From: Photorhabdus akhurstii
GTDB lineage: Bacteria; Pseudomonadota; Gammaproteobacteria; Enterobacterales; Enterobacteriaceae
Direction: 5' to 3'
DNA length: 64,000 bases
NCBI RefSeq assembly: GCF_018448925.1
Contig: NZ_RCWE01000013.1
Location: 62,001-126,000 of the forward strand
This document shows positions 1-8,757 of the stretch, piece after piece (position 1 is the stretch's first letter; each line of letters opens with the position of its first letter). The notes under the pieces were generated by a model. The model ran no database searches, had not been told where the DNA came from, and saw nothing but the letters and a program-made list of their open reading frames with translations. The translations under genes and the position numbers were made by a program.

Positions 1-219
1 GCACTTTGCACACTTCATCATTCCGCTTTTGATAGAGGTGCAATTGGCATAGACGAGAATCTGAAAATTAAGATCTCTGATGGAGTCAATCGTAGTCCGG
101 TTGTTGAGCAATTGTTCTGGGCCAGAGATGGCGAAAGCCTTTATCTGCCGCGTAATCGTCAGTATTATCCGGCAGATAGATTTATTGAATGGCACCAGAC
201 TCAGGTATTTAAGACATAA
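1..219 (+). CDS. HNH endonuclease, C-terminal fragment (runs off left edge)
   Basis: The frame is open from base 1 to the TAA at 217-219 and encodes 72 residues beginning ALCTLHHSAFDRG. The Cys, the LHH pair and the FD within that stretch resemble the last part of an HNH/ββα-metal nuclease domain of the putative restriction endonuclease type, followed by a polar tail with LYLPR and a terminal FIEW segment. The start and most of the nuclease core lie outside the window, so length and partners cannot be judged. It lies at the edge of a defence-rich region, which fits a restriction role, but that is inference from context. Confidence 0.65.
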   Translation, partial: ALCTLHHSAFDRGAIGIDENLKIKISDGVNRSPVVEQLFWARDGESLYLPRNRQYYPADRFIEWHQTQVFKT

Positions 220-473
220 ATAAAGTCAATTTGTGTTGCATTTCTTCCTGTATAGTTATTTGCCTCCTCTCGAAGTTCCTGTAAGTGGATGGAAACTGCT
301 TTATCCAGGGCCTCAATAACATCAAAAACGATGCTGTATGCCACCGAAATAGCCCATGAGCATTCTTCGTTCTCATCGGTGTTAGGTAGATTATTCGTAA
401 CCAAGGAAAGAACAGAGCGTGCTTTCTTCAACTGCGCTGACTGCTGGTTGGTATCAGTAAAATCGATGGTCAT
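201..473 (-). CDS. Small hypothetical protein, 90 aa
   Basis: I do not recognise a family. The ATG at 473 follows an AAGGAAA Shine-Dalgarno-like stretch and shares one base with the stop codon of an upstream open frame, as in translationally coupled genes. The predicted product is mostly helical and acidic, without a signal peptide or membrane segment. Its 3' end overlaps the last 19 bases of the HNH gene on the other strand. It could be a small accessory or regulatory gene of the neighbouring decayed element, or a chance frame; the plausible RBS and coupling are the only positive evidence. Confidence 0.4.
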   Translation of the reverse strand: MTIDFTDTNQQSAQLKKARSVLSLVTNNLPNTDENEECSWAISVAYSIVFDVIEALDKAVSIHLQELREEANNYTGRNATQIDFIYVLNT

Positions 474-598
474 TATTTGTTTCCTTTTCGGGCCAATTCT
501 TCAACCAGCCAATGAGCAACATTGCCGGTTAATTTACTAAGCAAGGAGTAAATAACCTGAGATTTGTTTAAGAAGGAAACTAAGTACCTGAGGCACGA
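473..598 (-). other. Open-frame fragment without start codon, about 41 codons
   Basis: This frame reads into the 90-aa gene with a TAATG overlap and ends LVEELARKGNK. No ATG lies in it, and it opens right after a TGA next to the left part of the IS982-type sequence. It is therefore probably the 3' end of a gene cut off by insertion or deletion. The product is not recognised. Confidence 0.3.
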
Positions 599-643
599 TC
601 AAAGTTTTTGCTAAAGAAAACAAAATCGTGGAGATCTTCAGGT

Positions 644-1146
644 ATGTCTAATTTCGAAGAGCTTTACTGCTGCGTCGATAACTTTTGCCAAAAATTTATT
701 TCACTCTGGCATCAACAGTTAATTAAAAATGGCTTGCTCAAATGTCACTGTGAAGTTCCCTTTTCTTTCAGTGAAGTGATGACTACCCGCATTTTATTCC
801 ACATGAGTCATTATCATAATTTTAAAACGTTTTATATTCAGTATGTAAAACAATATCTTAAGGCCGATTTTCCCAAGTTGGTTAGCTACACCCAAATGTT
901 AATTTTGAAGCAAGGGGCGCTCATTCCTCTATGTGCTTTTTTACGTTACGAAAGGCTGAAACCCGGGGGATTGCTTTTATTGATTCAACTAAAATTGCCG
1001 TTTGTCACAACTTCCGGATTCCCTGTCATCAAGTATTTAAGGGTGCCGTACAACGAGGGAAAACGAGTACGGGTTGGTTTTATGGCTTTAAACTTCATCT
1101 GGTTATCAATGGTTGTGGTGAGCTTTTCTTATACATTCCAGCCTAA
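644..1146 (+). pseudogene. IS982-family transposase, frameshifted and truncated
   Basis: The first frame starts MSNFEELYCCVDNFCQ at 644, the usual N-terminus of IS982-family transposases. It stays open to 1201, but homology stops near 960. It resumes in another frame as GIAFIDSTKIAVCHN and FYGFKLHLVIN, which are the DDE-region signatures of this family, and ends at 1146. The switch falls at the run of five G around 964-968, consistent with a one-base indel. The C-terminal third of the transposase (expected total about 290-300 aa) is missing. The copy is dead. Confidence 0.8.
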
Positions 1147-1203
1147 AAAGCCGAGCTTGAATTTACGAGATTGTGATATGGTTATCCTTAAGCGAAACTG
1201 AGG

Positions 1204-2109
1204 TTAAATAGCAAGATCTAAAGGGAGGTCGCTAATATCTCTTAACCGCTTACCGTCTATCATGGTTGTGAGTAGCTCTAAACTTTCTTCTAAGTTCAAT
1301 TCCTGACAACATTCAAGCAATTCATACAGTGCAAAATGATAAACATAATCCATGTCACCAGTTCCAAGAGCCAGAGACGCAATACGACTTGCCATTGGTT
1401 CCGCTGTGACGGAAGTAATGTGTGGTGCTCGCCCTTTTCTGGTTCGGATTAAATTTAGAGCTTCTGTTCTGGTATTCTGAGCACGGTCAGAACGCATTGT
1501 AAATTTACAAGATATACTTGCGTGGAGAAGGGAATGAGGATTTCCTTTATGATTTACTTCTCTTAGCATTGTATTTTTGCTGCTAAGATTATCTACTACA
1601 TCGATAGATTGATTAATGTCTTCATCCGGTTCTGGTTTTCTTGAGATAATTACATCCGGTGCAACTGTATAGCTGTCGCCGAGGAAGTTGCGTAATGTTT
1701 TGTTTTCCTGAGCAAGTATAGTAAGTTCAGAGAGGTGGGAATATTGTTCAAATTGGCCGAGGATTGCTCCACTGCGATGATGAACTTGTGCTATAGACCA
1801 TTTTCCTGGCCGGAGGGTGTCCAGCGTGGGAAATGTATCGTTTAAAAATTTGGCACAGGCTGCTTCAAATTCGTTTCCGGTTGTTTGCCCATCCTTCTTC
1901 TTTTCAGAAATCTCCGGATAGATATCTAAACGATGAGCAAGTTTATCAAAGAGTAGGTTAGAAAGAAGAACACTTATACGTTGACCACTGTCTGCATTGC
2001 TCGCTATTCGTGTTTCTCCGTATTTATTGAACTTTGAAAAGGCCAAAGTCCTTTGTTCAATGAGTATACGGTGAAATTCATCGCGTTGCTGGGAAATTAA
2101 TCCTTTCAT
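1204..2109 (-). CDS. Type II restriction endonuclease, NgoMIV-like
   Basis: The 301-residue product matches the NgoMIV family from end to end as I remember it. It has a TTGNEFEAAC segment near residue 80, APDVIISR near 152, the LLHASISCKFTMRSDRAQN core near 195-212, and ends with KRLRDISDLPLDLAI. NgoMIV cuts GCCGGC with active-site acidic residues around an S-C-K motif; the equivalents here are E82, D152, S200-C201-K202 and E216, all present. The start overlaps the methyltransferase stop by four bases (ATGA), so the two are co-transcribed and probably translationally coupled. Recognition of GCCGGC is inferred from similarity. Length is normal and the gene appears intact. Confidence 0.88.
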   Translation of the reverse strand: MKGLISQQRDEFHRILIEQRTLAFSKFNKYGETRIASNADSGQRISVLLSNLLFDKLAHRLDIYPEISEKKKDGQTTGNEFEAACAKFLNDTFPTLDTLRPGKWSIAQVHHRSGAILGQFEQYSHLSELTILAQENKTLRNFLGDSYTVAPDVIISRKPEPDEDINQSIDVVDNLSSKNTMLREVNHKGNPHSLLHASISCKFTMRSDRAQNTRTEALNLIRTRKGRAPHITSVTAEPMASRIASLALGTGDMDYVYHFALYELLECCQELNLEESLELLTTMIDGKRLRDISDLPLDLAI

Positions 2110-3146
2110 GCTGCGTTACTCCTTTCTTGTATAACGGCAAGAATTACATCTCGAATGCTTTTACCAACGGCTTGAGCGACAGGTGGTGGAAATGCATTTC
2201 CTACCTGCCTGTAAGCATTTGTTTTTGAGCCAACGAATGTCCATTCGTCCGGAAAACCTTGTATACGGGCAGCCATACGTACATTTAGTAATGGCATATT
2301 CTCATATCCCTCTTTGATGGAGCCATCGCGTAATAAAACACCTTTAAAGTCTGGGCCGGGAATTTCATTGTCAGATCCTACCCGATGAGCATATACGCCG
2401 AGAGCTTGCCATTGACGCTTAGCACGAGAGGGACCTAAATCTGGGCCGCCATGTTTTTTTGAGCCTCCAACCAGCGTTGGAGCAATGGAATTGGCTCGCT
2501 CTTTCCAGTGATCAACACCGCTCCATCCTTTGGAAGCCATTAAATCATAGAGAGCTTCGCCTACACTGACAGGAATAGATGTCGTTGCTTCAGGCCAGCG
2601 GAATTTGTCAAAATAAGGTGCTTCTATTGCTACCAAAATAGCTCTTGGCCGGAGTTGAGGAACGCCAAAATTGCTGGCTTGCAGTAATCGCCATTCTGAT
2701 TTATAACCGAGTTTCTTAAGTTCATTCTGGATAAGATCACGATATTGCGAAAATTTATTATCCAACAGCCCTGCTACGTTCTCGATCATTACTGCGATTG
2801 GTTTGACTGCTCGAACAACCTGAAGTGCGGCAGGGAACAGATCTCGCTCGTCGTCTTTCCCTAACTGGAGGCCAGCCTTGCTAAACGGTGGACAAGGAAC
2901 ACCACCTGCGACGAGCTCTACCTGTCCTCGGTATTTTACAGCGTCTTCCTCTGCAAAACGCCGAAGATCATCTTGTAGGATTGGTCCCCAATTAAGTGCT
3001 AAGGCTTTGTTGTTATGATGAAGAGTTGCACATGCGTGCTCATCTATCTCAATGAGAATGCTATGTTTGAAGCCTGCTTCATGGAGTCCCAAAGCCTGAC
3101 CTCCCGCACCAGCACACATTTCTATTGTCCGCATCTTTAATCCCAT
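2106..3146 (-). CDS. DNA (cytosine-5) methyltransferase of the NgoMIV-like R-M system
   Basis: C5-MTase motifs occur in order: motif I CAGAGG near residue 11, catalytic motif IV GGVPCPPFS (Cys85 in this frame), motif VI ENVAG, motif VIII QLRPRA and motif X YRQVGNAFPPPVAQA. The 346-aa length is typical. It should protect host DNA by methylating the site cut by the downstream endonuclease. Two in-frame starts lie four codons apart (3146 and 3134); MRTIEMCAG at 3134 fits the family better, but neither has a strong RBS. The gene precedes the endonuclease gene, so methylation can precede cutting. A vsr gene lies upstream on the other strand. Confidence 0.92.
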   Translation of the reverse strand: MGLKMRTIEMCAGAGGQALGLHEAGFKHSILIEIDEHACATLHHNNKALALNWGPILQDDLRRFAEEDAVKYRGQVELVAGGVPCPPFSKAGLQLGKDDERDLFPAALQVVRAVKPIAVMIENVAGLLDNKFSQYRDLIQNELKKLGYKSEWRLLQASNFGVPQLRPRAILVAIEAPYFDKFRWPEATTSIPVSVGEALYDLMASKGWSGVDHWKERANSIAPTLVGGSKKHGGPDLGPSRAKRQWQALGVYAHRVGSDNEIPGPDFKGVLLRDGSIKEGYENMPLLNVRMAARIQGFPDEWTFVGSKTNAYRQVGNAFPPPVAQAVGKSIRDVILAVIQERSNAA

Positions 3147-3549
3147 AATTCTTACTCAAGAATACTGATTATATTAACAGTTGCTTTCCATATTCGGGAA
3201 TAGATTGGTGAGCACAACTGGTAGAATATTCTGGTATCTCTGAGCTGTATCGCAACATGTTTTGCAATGTTTGTAAACGTTGAGTGACAATTGTGCATGT
3301 AAAATAAACTTATTGGGAGTGATGTTGTAAAATAAAGTAAATAATATCAATTTGTTATTGCTATGTGACGTGTTTTTCAGTTTTGTGTCTGAACATTTTA
3401 TATTGAGCATTTGTTATACATTCTTCATAATCTTCTCCTGGTATTCAGAAAAGAGGAGGTAAGAATCTTGGTCCTGTTTAAGATGGTATAGGCAAGCAAT
3501 TTTTCCCATAGTGGAGAAAGATGCTATGAAATATTAAAGAGAATTGACA
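3147..3549. other. AT-rich divergent spacer between the MTase and vsr
   Basis: About 400 bases separate the two divergent genes and should hold both promoters. A 78-codon minus-strand frame (3174-3410) exists, but its composition is that of AT-rich noncoding DNA and it has no recognisable motif. No C-protein gene or clear C-box was seen here, so control of this R-M system is not evident. Confidence 0.5.
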
Positions 3550-4035
3550 ATGGATACTCTTTCTAAACAGCAGCGCTCTAAAAATATGAGAGCAATACGC
3601 TCTCAAAATACAAAACCAGAAAGGATTATATCTGACATATTGTGTTTAATGGATGTTGATTATATACCTCACAGTGATGAATTGTGCGGGAGACCCGATT
3701 TTGTATGTGAAAATTATAAGTCAGTGATATTCGTAAATGGCTGCTTTTGGCACAGACACTTATGTTATCTATTTAGATGGCCTGAGACAAGAAAAGATTA
3801 CTGGTATGATAAATTACATAAAAACGCAAAAAGATTTAATTATACAGTTAATAAACTGAATGATAGTGGTTATAAAGTTCTTGTTATTTGGGAGTGTGCT
3901 TTGAAGGGAAAGAAAAAAATTGATTTATCTATTATAAAGGATTGTATTGAAGAATGGCTTTGTGCAGGAGATAAAAATTGTGAAATCGATACAAGTGGCA
4001 TAAAAGGTATTAGTGTGATTACCGAGGGAGACTGA
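3550..4035 (+). CDS. vsr: Very short patch repair endonuclease Vsr
   Basis: Vsr nicks 5' of the T in T:G mismatches created by deamination of 5-methylcytosine and accompanies C5-methyltransferases. Family signatures are clear: an N-terminal SKQQRSKNMRAIRS, the catalytic region GRPDFV (Asp), NGCFWHRHLC (metal/zinc-associated His and Cys), WPETRKDYW, and VIWECALKGKK near the end. The product has 161 residues from ATG 3550; a TTG two codons upstream would also work. It lies divergent to the C5-MTase, consistent with repair of mutations at that enzyme's own sites. The base composition is more AT-rich than the R-M pair, so it may have a separate origin. Confidence 0.9.
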   Translation: MDTLSKQQRSKNMRAIRSQNTKPERIISDILCLMDVDYIPHSDELCGRPDFVCENYKSVIFVNGCFWHRHLCYLFRWPETRKDYWYDKLHKNAKRFNYTVNKLNDSGYKVLVIWECALKGKKKIDLSIIKDCIEEWLCAGDKNCEIDTSGIKGISVITEGD

Positions 4036-4090
4036 CGGGCCAATTCCCGAGGGACTTTGTCGTTTCAGTATACCTGCTTCTGGCTTAATT

Positions 4091-5213
4091 TGTATTAGCG
4101 GCGACTTGATCTGGCACTGGACCTTGAAAGGTTGAGAGTTACCGGTTTTGATATGGATGTCGAATCCTTATACAAAACACAAGAGGTAACTCCCATGTAT
4201 CATACTAATAATCCTATCATCAAACACAAAGCGGGTTTGCTGAATTTGGTTGAGGAAGGAGGCGTCGAAGCATTAATCAATCGCAATCGTCGTGGTCCTA
4301 ACCTTAAAAACAGGACCGATGTGGCAACAGAACAGATTGTTATCGACTATGCCATTGAGTTTCCTGCTCACGGACAGCATCGGACCAGTAACGAATTGCG
4401 CAAAAAAGGCATTTTCATCTCGGGTAGTAGTGTTCGTTCTGTGTGGTTGAGACATGACCTAGAGAACTTCAGAAAATGCCTGAAAGCACTTGTGGAGAGT
4501 GGCCAGAGAAAGCATTGAACTCAATGAGGCGCAAGTCGCGGCGCTGGAAAGGAAAGCGCATGATGATGAAGCTAATGGCGAAGTTGAAACGGCTCATCCT
4601 GGCTATTTGGGGTCGAAGGATACATTCTACGTCGGGAACCTGAAAAGGGGGGGACGTATTTACCAGCAGACTTTTGTCGATACGTATTCCAAAGTGGAAC
4701 ACTGTAAGTTTTATACCAGCAAAACGTCGATTACGGTGGCAGACCTGCTAACGATGGTGTTTTGCCGTTTTATCAATATCAGGGCCTCTCCGTATTGAGA
4801 ATACTGACTGATCGCGGAACAGAATTCTGTGACCGGGTTGAACAGCATTATTATCAGCTTTACTTGACAATTAATGATATTGACCGCACAAGAACGAAAG
4901 AACTGTCGCGACAACCGAATGATATCTATGAAATGAACGCTTCCATAAAACGATTCTACAGGGATTTTATCAGGTGACGTTCCGTAAAAAACTTTATAGC
5001 AATCTTGCAACCTGAAAGCGGTTCTTGATATCTGGCTGACGTATTATGATAATGAGCGGACACATTAGGGAAAAATGTGCTGTGAGCGTACTCCGACGGA
5101 AACGTTACTGGATGGAAAGCGAATCTGGGCGGAGAAGGATCTGAACCGGATTTAATCTGACAGACGCTTGTATAAATAACCGGTAACTGTCAGATCAAGC
5201 CTGAGCTAATACA
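4091..5213 (+). mobile_element. Decayed IS481-type insertion sequence
   Basis: The ends form an imperfect inverted repeat: TGTATTAGC at 4091-4099 continuing to about 4116, mirrored by 5188-5213, which ends GCTAATACA. About 18 of 25 positions match, including the block CTTGATCTG. The ends are TG...CA, as in IS481. The pentamer GCTTA occurs just outside both sides (4083-4087 and 5214-5218) and may be target-site duplication residue, although three bases separate it from the left end. The internal transposase has several frameshifts, so the element cannot move by itself. Confidence 0.7.
4195..5155 (+). pseudogene. IS481-family transposase, multiply frameshifted
   Basis: IS481-type protein segments are scattered over three frames. 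The N-terminal helix-turn-helix part (LLNLVEEGGVEALINRNRRG, HGQHRTSNELRKKG, SGSSVRSVWLRHDLENF) is at 4195-4480. The middle, with KAHDDEANGEVETAHPGYLG and the first DDE Asp in QQTFVDTYSKV, is at 4500-4740. ILTDRGTEFC (second DDE Asp) is near 4797-4830. A C-terminal LDGKRIWAEKDLNRI follows and ends at TAA 5153-5155. At least three frameshifts and a damaged region near 4920-5080 separate them. Full length would be about 320 residues. Confidence 0.8.
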
Positions 5214-5415
5214 GCTTACCTGACTGCAAGCCGACCAGAACAGCAGGGGATTACATACATAAGTTACCTACAGACAAGCAGCTTGCACCAAAAGTTGAGG
5301 CCACCCAGATGTTCTTTCGACAGAAATAGCTGATAAAATTTTCGCCCTTTCGAATTACTAGCTCTGGTCATTCTTATGTAGCTGATAAGAGGGTATATTT
5401 ATAAATGGAGCCGCA

Positions 5416-5955
5416 ATGAAACTCTCAGATCTTGGTAGCAGAATATGTATCATAGGACCATCAAATAGCGGGAAATCCACACTGGCTAATGCAATTTCGG
5501 AAAAACTCAATCTGAAAGCCACGCATTTGGACCAACTTTTTCATTTAGCTGATTCAGATTGGCAACCGCGCCTTTATGATGAATTTATTACATTACACGA
5601 TAAAGTAATAAATGAAGATAAATGGGTTATAGATGGAAACTATAAAAAAGCGCTTCCTCAGCGTCTTTCCCGGGCTACCGGATTAATTTTATTAGATATC
5701 CCTACTTTGCTAAGCTTGTCTCGATATATGAATAGGACTTTACTCCAAAGTCACCGACATGGTGGTCTTTCTGGGGCTAAAGAACGCATAAAATGGGAGA
5801 TGATACATCACATTATTTTCGCCGTACCCAAAAACAAAAAACGTCATACTGAAATATACGAAAGTTTGTCAATTCCCAAGATAAAACTCATGTCAGTGAA
5901 AGAAATTAATCAGCAATATGAAGAGTGGGAGCTTTCTCATTATTTAAATCGGTGA
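5416..5955 (+). CDS. P-loop NTPase, adenylate kinase-like (FlaR/topology-modulation type)
   Basis: The 179-residue product has a Walker A motif GPSNSGKST at residues 14-22, then HLDQLFHLADSDWQPR and a WVIDGNYKKALPQRL segment typical of small kinase-like proteins often labelled topology modulation protein or AAA family ATPase. LILLDIP near residue 95 is the likely Walker B strand. GGAG lies seven bases before the ATG. It stands alone between the decayed IS481 element and a long AT-rich spacer. The substrate is unknown; members of this fold phosphorylate small molecules, but I cannot assign one. The gene looks intact. Confidence 0.75.
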   Translation: MKLSDLGSRICIIGPSNSGKSTLANAISEKLNLKATHLDQLFHLADSDWQPRLYDEFITLHDKVINEDKWVIDGNYKKALPQRLSRATGLILLDIPTLLSLSRYMNRTLLQSHRHGGLSGAKERIKWEMIHHIIFAVPKNKKRHTEIYESLSIPKIKLMSVKEINQQYEEWELSHYLNR

Positions 5956-6471
5956 GAAAGGGAAACAGCAGTAATTTGTATAAAAATAATCATTGAACTA
6001 CATCTTGCATTTGATTCTTTCTTATTGAGAGTAGTTCATTACCCACTCTTTATTAGAGTTTTGGTTATCCTTGGATAAACTCATATATGTGTTTGTCATA
6101 TAAAAGAGGTTGTCAAATCGAAAAAAGGAAAAATATCTGGCTTGTTGCTATTATCCAGATATTGCTCATGGATAATGGTGCTTATGGTATGGCGAAAGCT
6201 GTAGCCTATTAGCCTGCTACACAATGTAGATTTCAGCGGGCTTTACTCGACTTCTGGAGCGCAATGATAGCATAATTAATTGTATTTACTATAGTTTATT
6301 GGTTTGGCTAGACCCTGCAGGATTGAACATTGAGCCATAACATATTGTATAATACATTAAATTTTATGTTCAATTTTTATAGATGCCCCAAATACTTTCC
6401 CTCCTTAGGTCATATTAGTTCTTTATTCAACACAATTGACATATGGTTCATGTCGTGACAAGTAACAAATA

Positions 6472-6489
6472 ATGTTCTTTAGTGAACAT
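6472..6489. promoter_or_regulatory. 18-bp palindrome, possible operator
   Basis: ATGTTC and GAACAT are perfect inverted halves separated by TTTAGT. A partial second copy (GGTTCATG) lies just upstream. The site is about 320 bases before the three-gene operon. It could be a binding site for a dimeric repressor; no cognate regulator is identified. Confidence 0.35.
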
Positions 6490-6710
6490 GAGCATGTATA
6501 ACCTGCGATATTTACTCCATCATTCTAGAATCTGAATAAGCATAATTAAATGGTTCCATTAGGTAGACTGAATCTCTGAATTTTTATCGGAAAACACATT
6601 TTTTCATTTGAATGACCTGCAAAAGAGACTTCAACTGTAATATAATGCAAGAAATAATCAATTGCTTAATAACATAAAAAATACCCAAAGTGATGTAAGT
6701 TCTTCATGCC

Positions 6711-6750
6711 GTATAACTAGTTGTATACAAAATAATTTGTTATACTAAAT
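6711..6750 (+). promoter_or_regulatory. Putative promoter and operator of the three-gene operon
   Basis: TAGTTG and TATACT are separated by 17 bases, a plausible but weak -35/-10 pair. The -10 box is embedded in an inverted repeat GTATAAC...GTTATAC that spans the promoter, with an extra GTATAC between the arms. A repressor bound here would block RNA polymerase. The operon ATG is about 60 bases downstream. Confidence 0.4.
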
Positions 6751-6808
6751 GCATCATTAAGATTTAAACTAACATCAAAATCACGATAATCAGAAATGGT
6801 GAACTATA

Positions 6809-7819
6809 ATGATCGATATCAGTTCTGCTAAAGTAGAAAAATTAATTGTTCATAGAGTAGGTAATAAAATAAGAGAAGAAGGATTTAGGTTCTCAGCTAA
6901 CGAAGCATACACAAGTGACAATCTAGATGATTTATTATTAAAACATTACCTATTACCTCTTTCTAAGACTGATTCTTGTTTTCAATTTTGTCATGAATCA
7001 GATATAACACTTAACGAGATGTATCAGTTTTCTTCTCGGATTTTCACTAACCCTCAAAACTTTAAAGAACAATCAGTAAATATTGCAAAACATTTATACA
7101 GTGCATCTACCCACCCCAATATATCTGGCGGAGATTTTATTATTATACTTTTCTCCGATATAAAATTAGACAAAAAATCTTCCTATGGAATAGCAACATT
7201 AAGAATAGAAAGAAAAGATGATTATTTAGATATAAGAGATAACAATGGTATATTTCAACCACAAGAGAAAACTGGAATTTCATTAGCGAAAATACAAAAA
7301 GGTGCATTAATTCTATCAAACACGAATATAATATACGCCATAGATAGTTTGGGGCAAAAGACAAAATATTGGTTTGATTCATTTTTAAAATCAGTTCCTA
7401 TAAAAACACCATTCTCTTGCGCTAAAGCTGGGGGGGAAATTTTAAAATCCATATCCGCCAAATTAAAAAAAACATCAGCATCCTTTAATCTTAACAATGA
7501 AATTGATAGTAAGATAGAATCCTCTGATCAAATTTCATTGAAATCTATAAAAGAAATAGCAAAAAATTATTTAAACTCAGAAGAAGTTGATACTGTTCTG
7601 TCTAGCGTTAGTGAAAAATTTGGGTTTGATTTATCCGATGATATAAATATTGACTCACATATTTTAAGAAACTATGCAAGAAAAATAACCAGCAAAACTA
7701 AAATTGATGATGGTATTAGTTTATTAATTACTAATAAAAATCATCATATTGAAAATATTTCAGTAAAAAAAACTAGTTCTGGACTACAGGCTCTTATCGA
7801 CATCAGCATAAAGGGATAA
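6809..7819 (+). CDS. Nucleoid-associated protein family (PF04245-type), first gene of candidate defence operon
   Basis: The 336-residue product resembles the NdpA/YejK nucleoid-associated family, particularly the branch found in Bacteroidetes and mobile regions: AKVEKLIVHRVGNKIREEG near residue 7, DLLLKHYLLPL near 42, CHESDITLNEMYQFSSRIF near 61, and VNIAKHLYSASTHPNISGGD near 88-107. The remainder is polar and strongly AT-coded. YejK relatives bind DNA or the nucleoid, but the biochemical role here is unknown. The downstream gene starts five bases after the stop, so the three genes form one operon. The house-keeping yejK has no such partners; this is probably an accessory paralogue that senses or holds DNA for the nuclease-like second gene. 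That last step is inference. Confidence 0.75.
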   Translation: MIDISSAKVEKLIVHRVGNKIREEGFRFSANEAYTSDNLDDLLLKHYLLPLSKTDSCFQFCHESDITLNEMYQFSSRIFTNPQNFKEQSVNIAKHLYSASTHPNISGGDFIIILFSDIKLDKKSSYGIATLRIERKDDYLDIRDNNGIFQPQEKTGISLAKIQKGALILSNTNIIYAIDSLGQKTKYWFDSFLKSVPIKTPFSCAKAGGEILKSISAKLKKTSASFNLNNEIDSKIESSDQISLKSIKEIAKNYLNSEEVDTVLSSVSEKFGFDLSDDINIDSHILRNYARKITSKTKIDDGISLLITNKNHHIENISVKKTSSGLQALIDISIKG

Positions 7820-7823
7820 TAAA

Positions 7824-8753
7824 ATGGGTGAAAATTCCAAAAAATCAGGTGAAATAGGAGAAAAAATCACCAATAAAATTCTATCCAGCATTGGTTGGAA
7901 GGAGTCATTAAACAATGTATCGATTAAGTGTAATAGCCCTGGACACTTAACAGAGTCAGGAAGAAAAAGAGCAACTCATGGAGAAGATCAGATATATATT
8001 TATCATAGCCCATTCCATGATGAAACGACTAACATTGTACATATATCAGTCAAAAATAATATACATAAATATCCCGCAGAAGGGACATTGAAAAATAAAT
8101 TTAAAGAATATATTAACGAATTACAAAAAACCATTGATTGTGCTAAATACAGCCCTGAGCTAAAAGAACTAAGCACAGCAAATAGTGCCAGAAAGAACAA
8201 AGTTCACTCAGGTCTACTTATTTGGCTTCATAATGATAATACTAATATCGAATCCGATATAATATCAACTTTAGCAACAACACGCATAGAACAAAATATA
8301 AAAACACCAATTTATGTGATTGATAATGCTAGAGCGTCATTTCTTCTAAAGACAATAGATGATATTAATCGTAAGTTTGATAGTAATAAAATAAAATTTT
8401 TCTATCCTAAAATAGGCTCTTCTATTCTAGTTGAAGAAAACCGTACTGGGAACAATCTACCTTTAGAGTTAATTGCATCAGATATAATACCTTTCACTGT
8501 CGAAGAAGATAATGGGTTAAGCTTGGTTTTTTATGCTAATCAGACATTTAGTTCCGATGCTTACAAAAAGTTAATATCATACGCATTACAATTTTCAAAC
8601 GGATTAGTCCCTAAAATAACAATTGGAATGCCTGATTACAATCCAACAAAACATGAACAAGATGCCAAAATAGCAAGAATGAACTTCTCAAATAGAAATG
8701 AATCTATAATTCCATTTTCATTTAGTCGCTCAATTCTTAGTTTACTGGAGTAA
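7824..8753 (+). CDS. PD-(D/E)xK-like nuclease, second gene of candidate defence operon
   Basis: The 309-residue product starts with SKKSGEIGEKITNKILSSIG, an acidic helix typical of the PD-(D/E)xK fold. It continues with HGEDQIYIYH near residue 53 (candidate catalytic Asp) and NIVHISVKNN near 70-79 (the hydrophobic-x-K motif). Together these give the E...D...xK order of restriction-like nucleases. The rest, with VFYANQTFSSDAYKK near residue 235, is not recognised. GapS4a of the reported GAPS4 anti-phage system is described as a PD-(D/E)xK protein next to a second gene, and this pair could belong to that family, but I cannot align them here. Spacing to both neighbours is four bases, and codon use is as AT-rich as the whole operon. 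Confidence 0.6.
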   Translation: MGENSKKSGEIGEKITNKILSSIGWKESLNNVSIKCNSPGHLTESGRKRATHGEDQIYIYHSPFHDETTNIVHISVKNNIHKYPAEGTLKNKFKEYINELQKTIDCAKYSPELKELSTANSARKNKVHSGLLIWLHNDNTNIESDIISTLATTRIEQNIKTPIYVIDNARASFLLKTIDDINRKFDSNKIKFFYPKIGSSILVEENRTGNNLPLELIASDIIPFTVEEDNGLSLVFYANQTFSSDAYKKLISYALQFSNGLVPKITIGMPDYNPTKHEQDAKIARMNFSNRNESIIPFSFSRSILSLLE

Positions 8754-8757
8754 TATT

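Larger units (their letters stand above)
5956..6808. other. 850-base AT-rich spacer ahead of the three-gene operon
   Basis: No gene is recognisable. The spacer contains a palindrome ATGTTC-N6-GAACAT at 6472-6489 and, close to the operon, a GTATAAC...GTTATAC inverted repeat that overlaps a promoter-like sequence. These are listed separately. Confidence 0.5.

Noticed and set aside
608-1201. A continuous 197-codon frame that could be taken as an intact protein
   Set aside because: The first part is the IS982 transposase, but after about 960 the family sequence continues in another frame, so the long ORF is a frameshift artefact.
3174-3410. A 78-codon minus-strand ORF between the MTase and vsr
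   Set aside because: AT-rich composition, no RBS of note and no family features.
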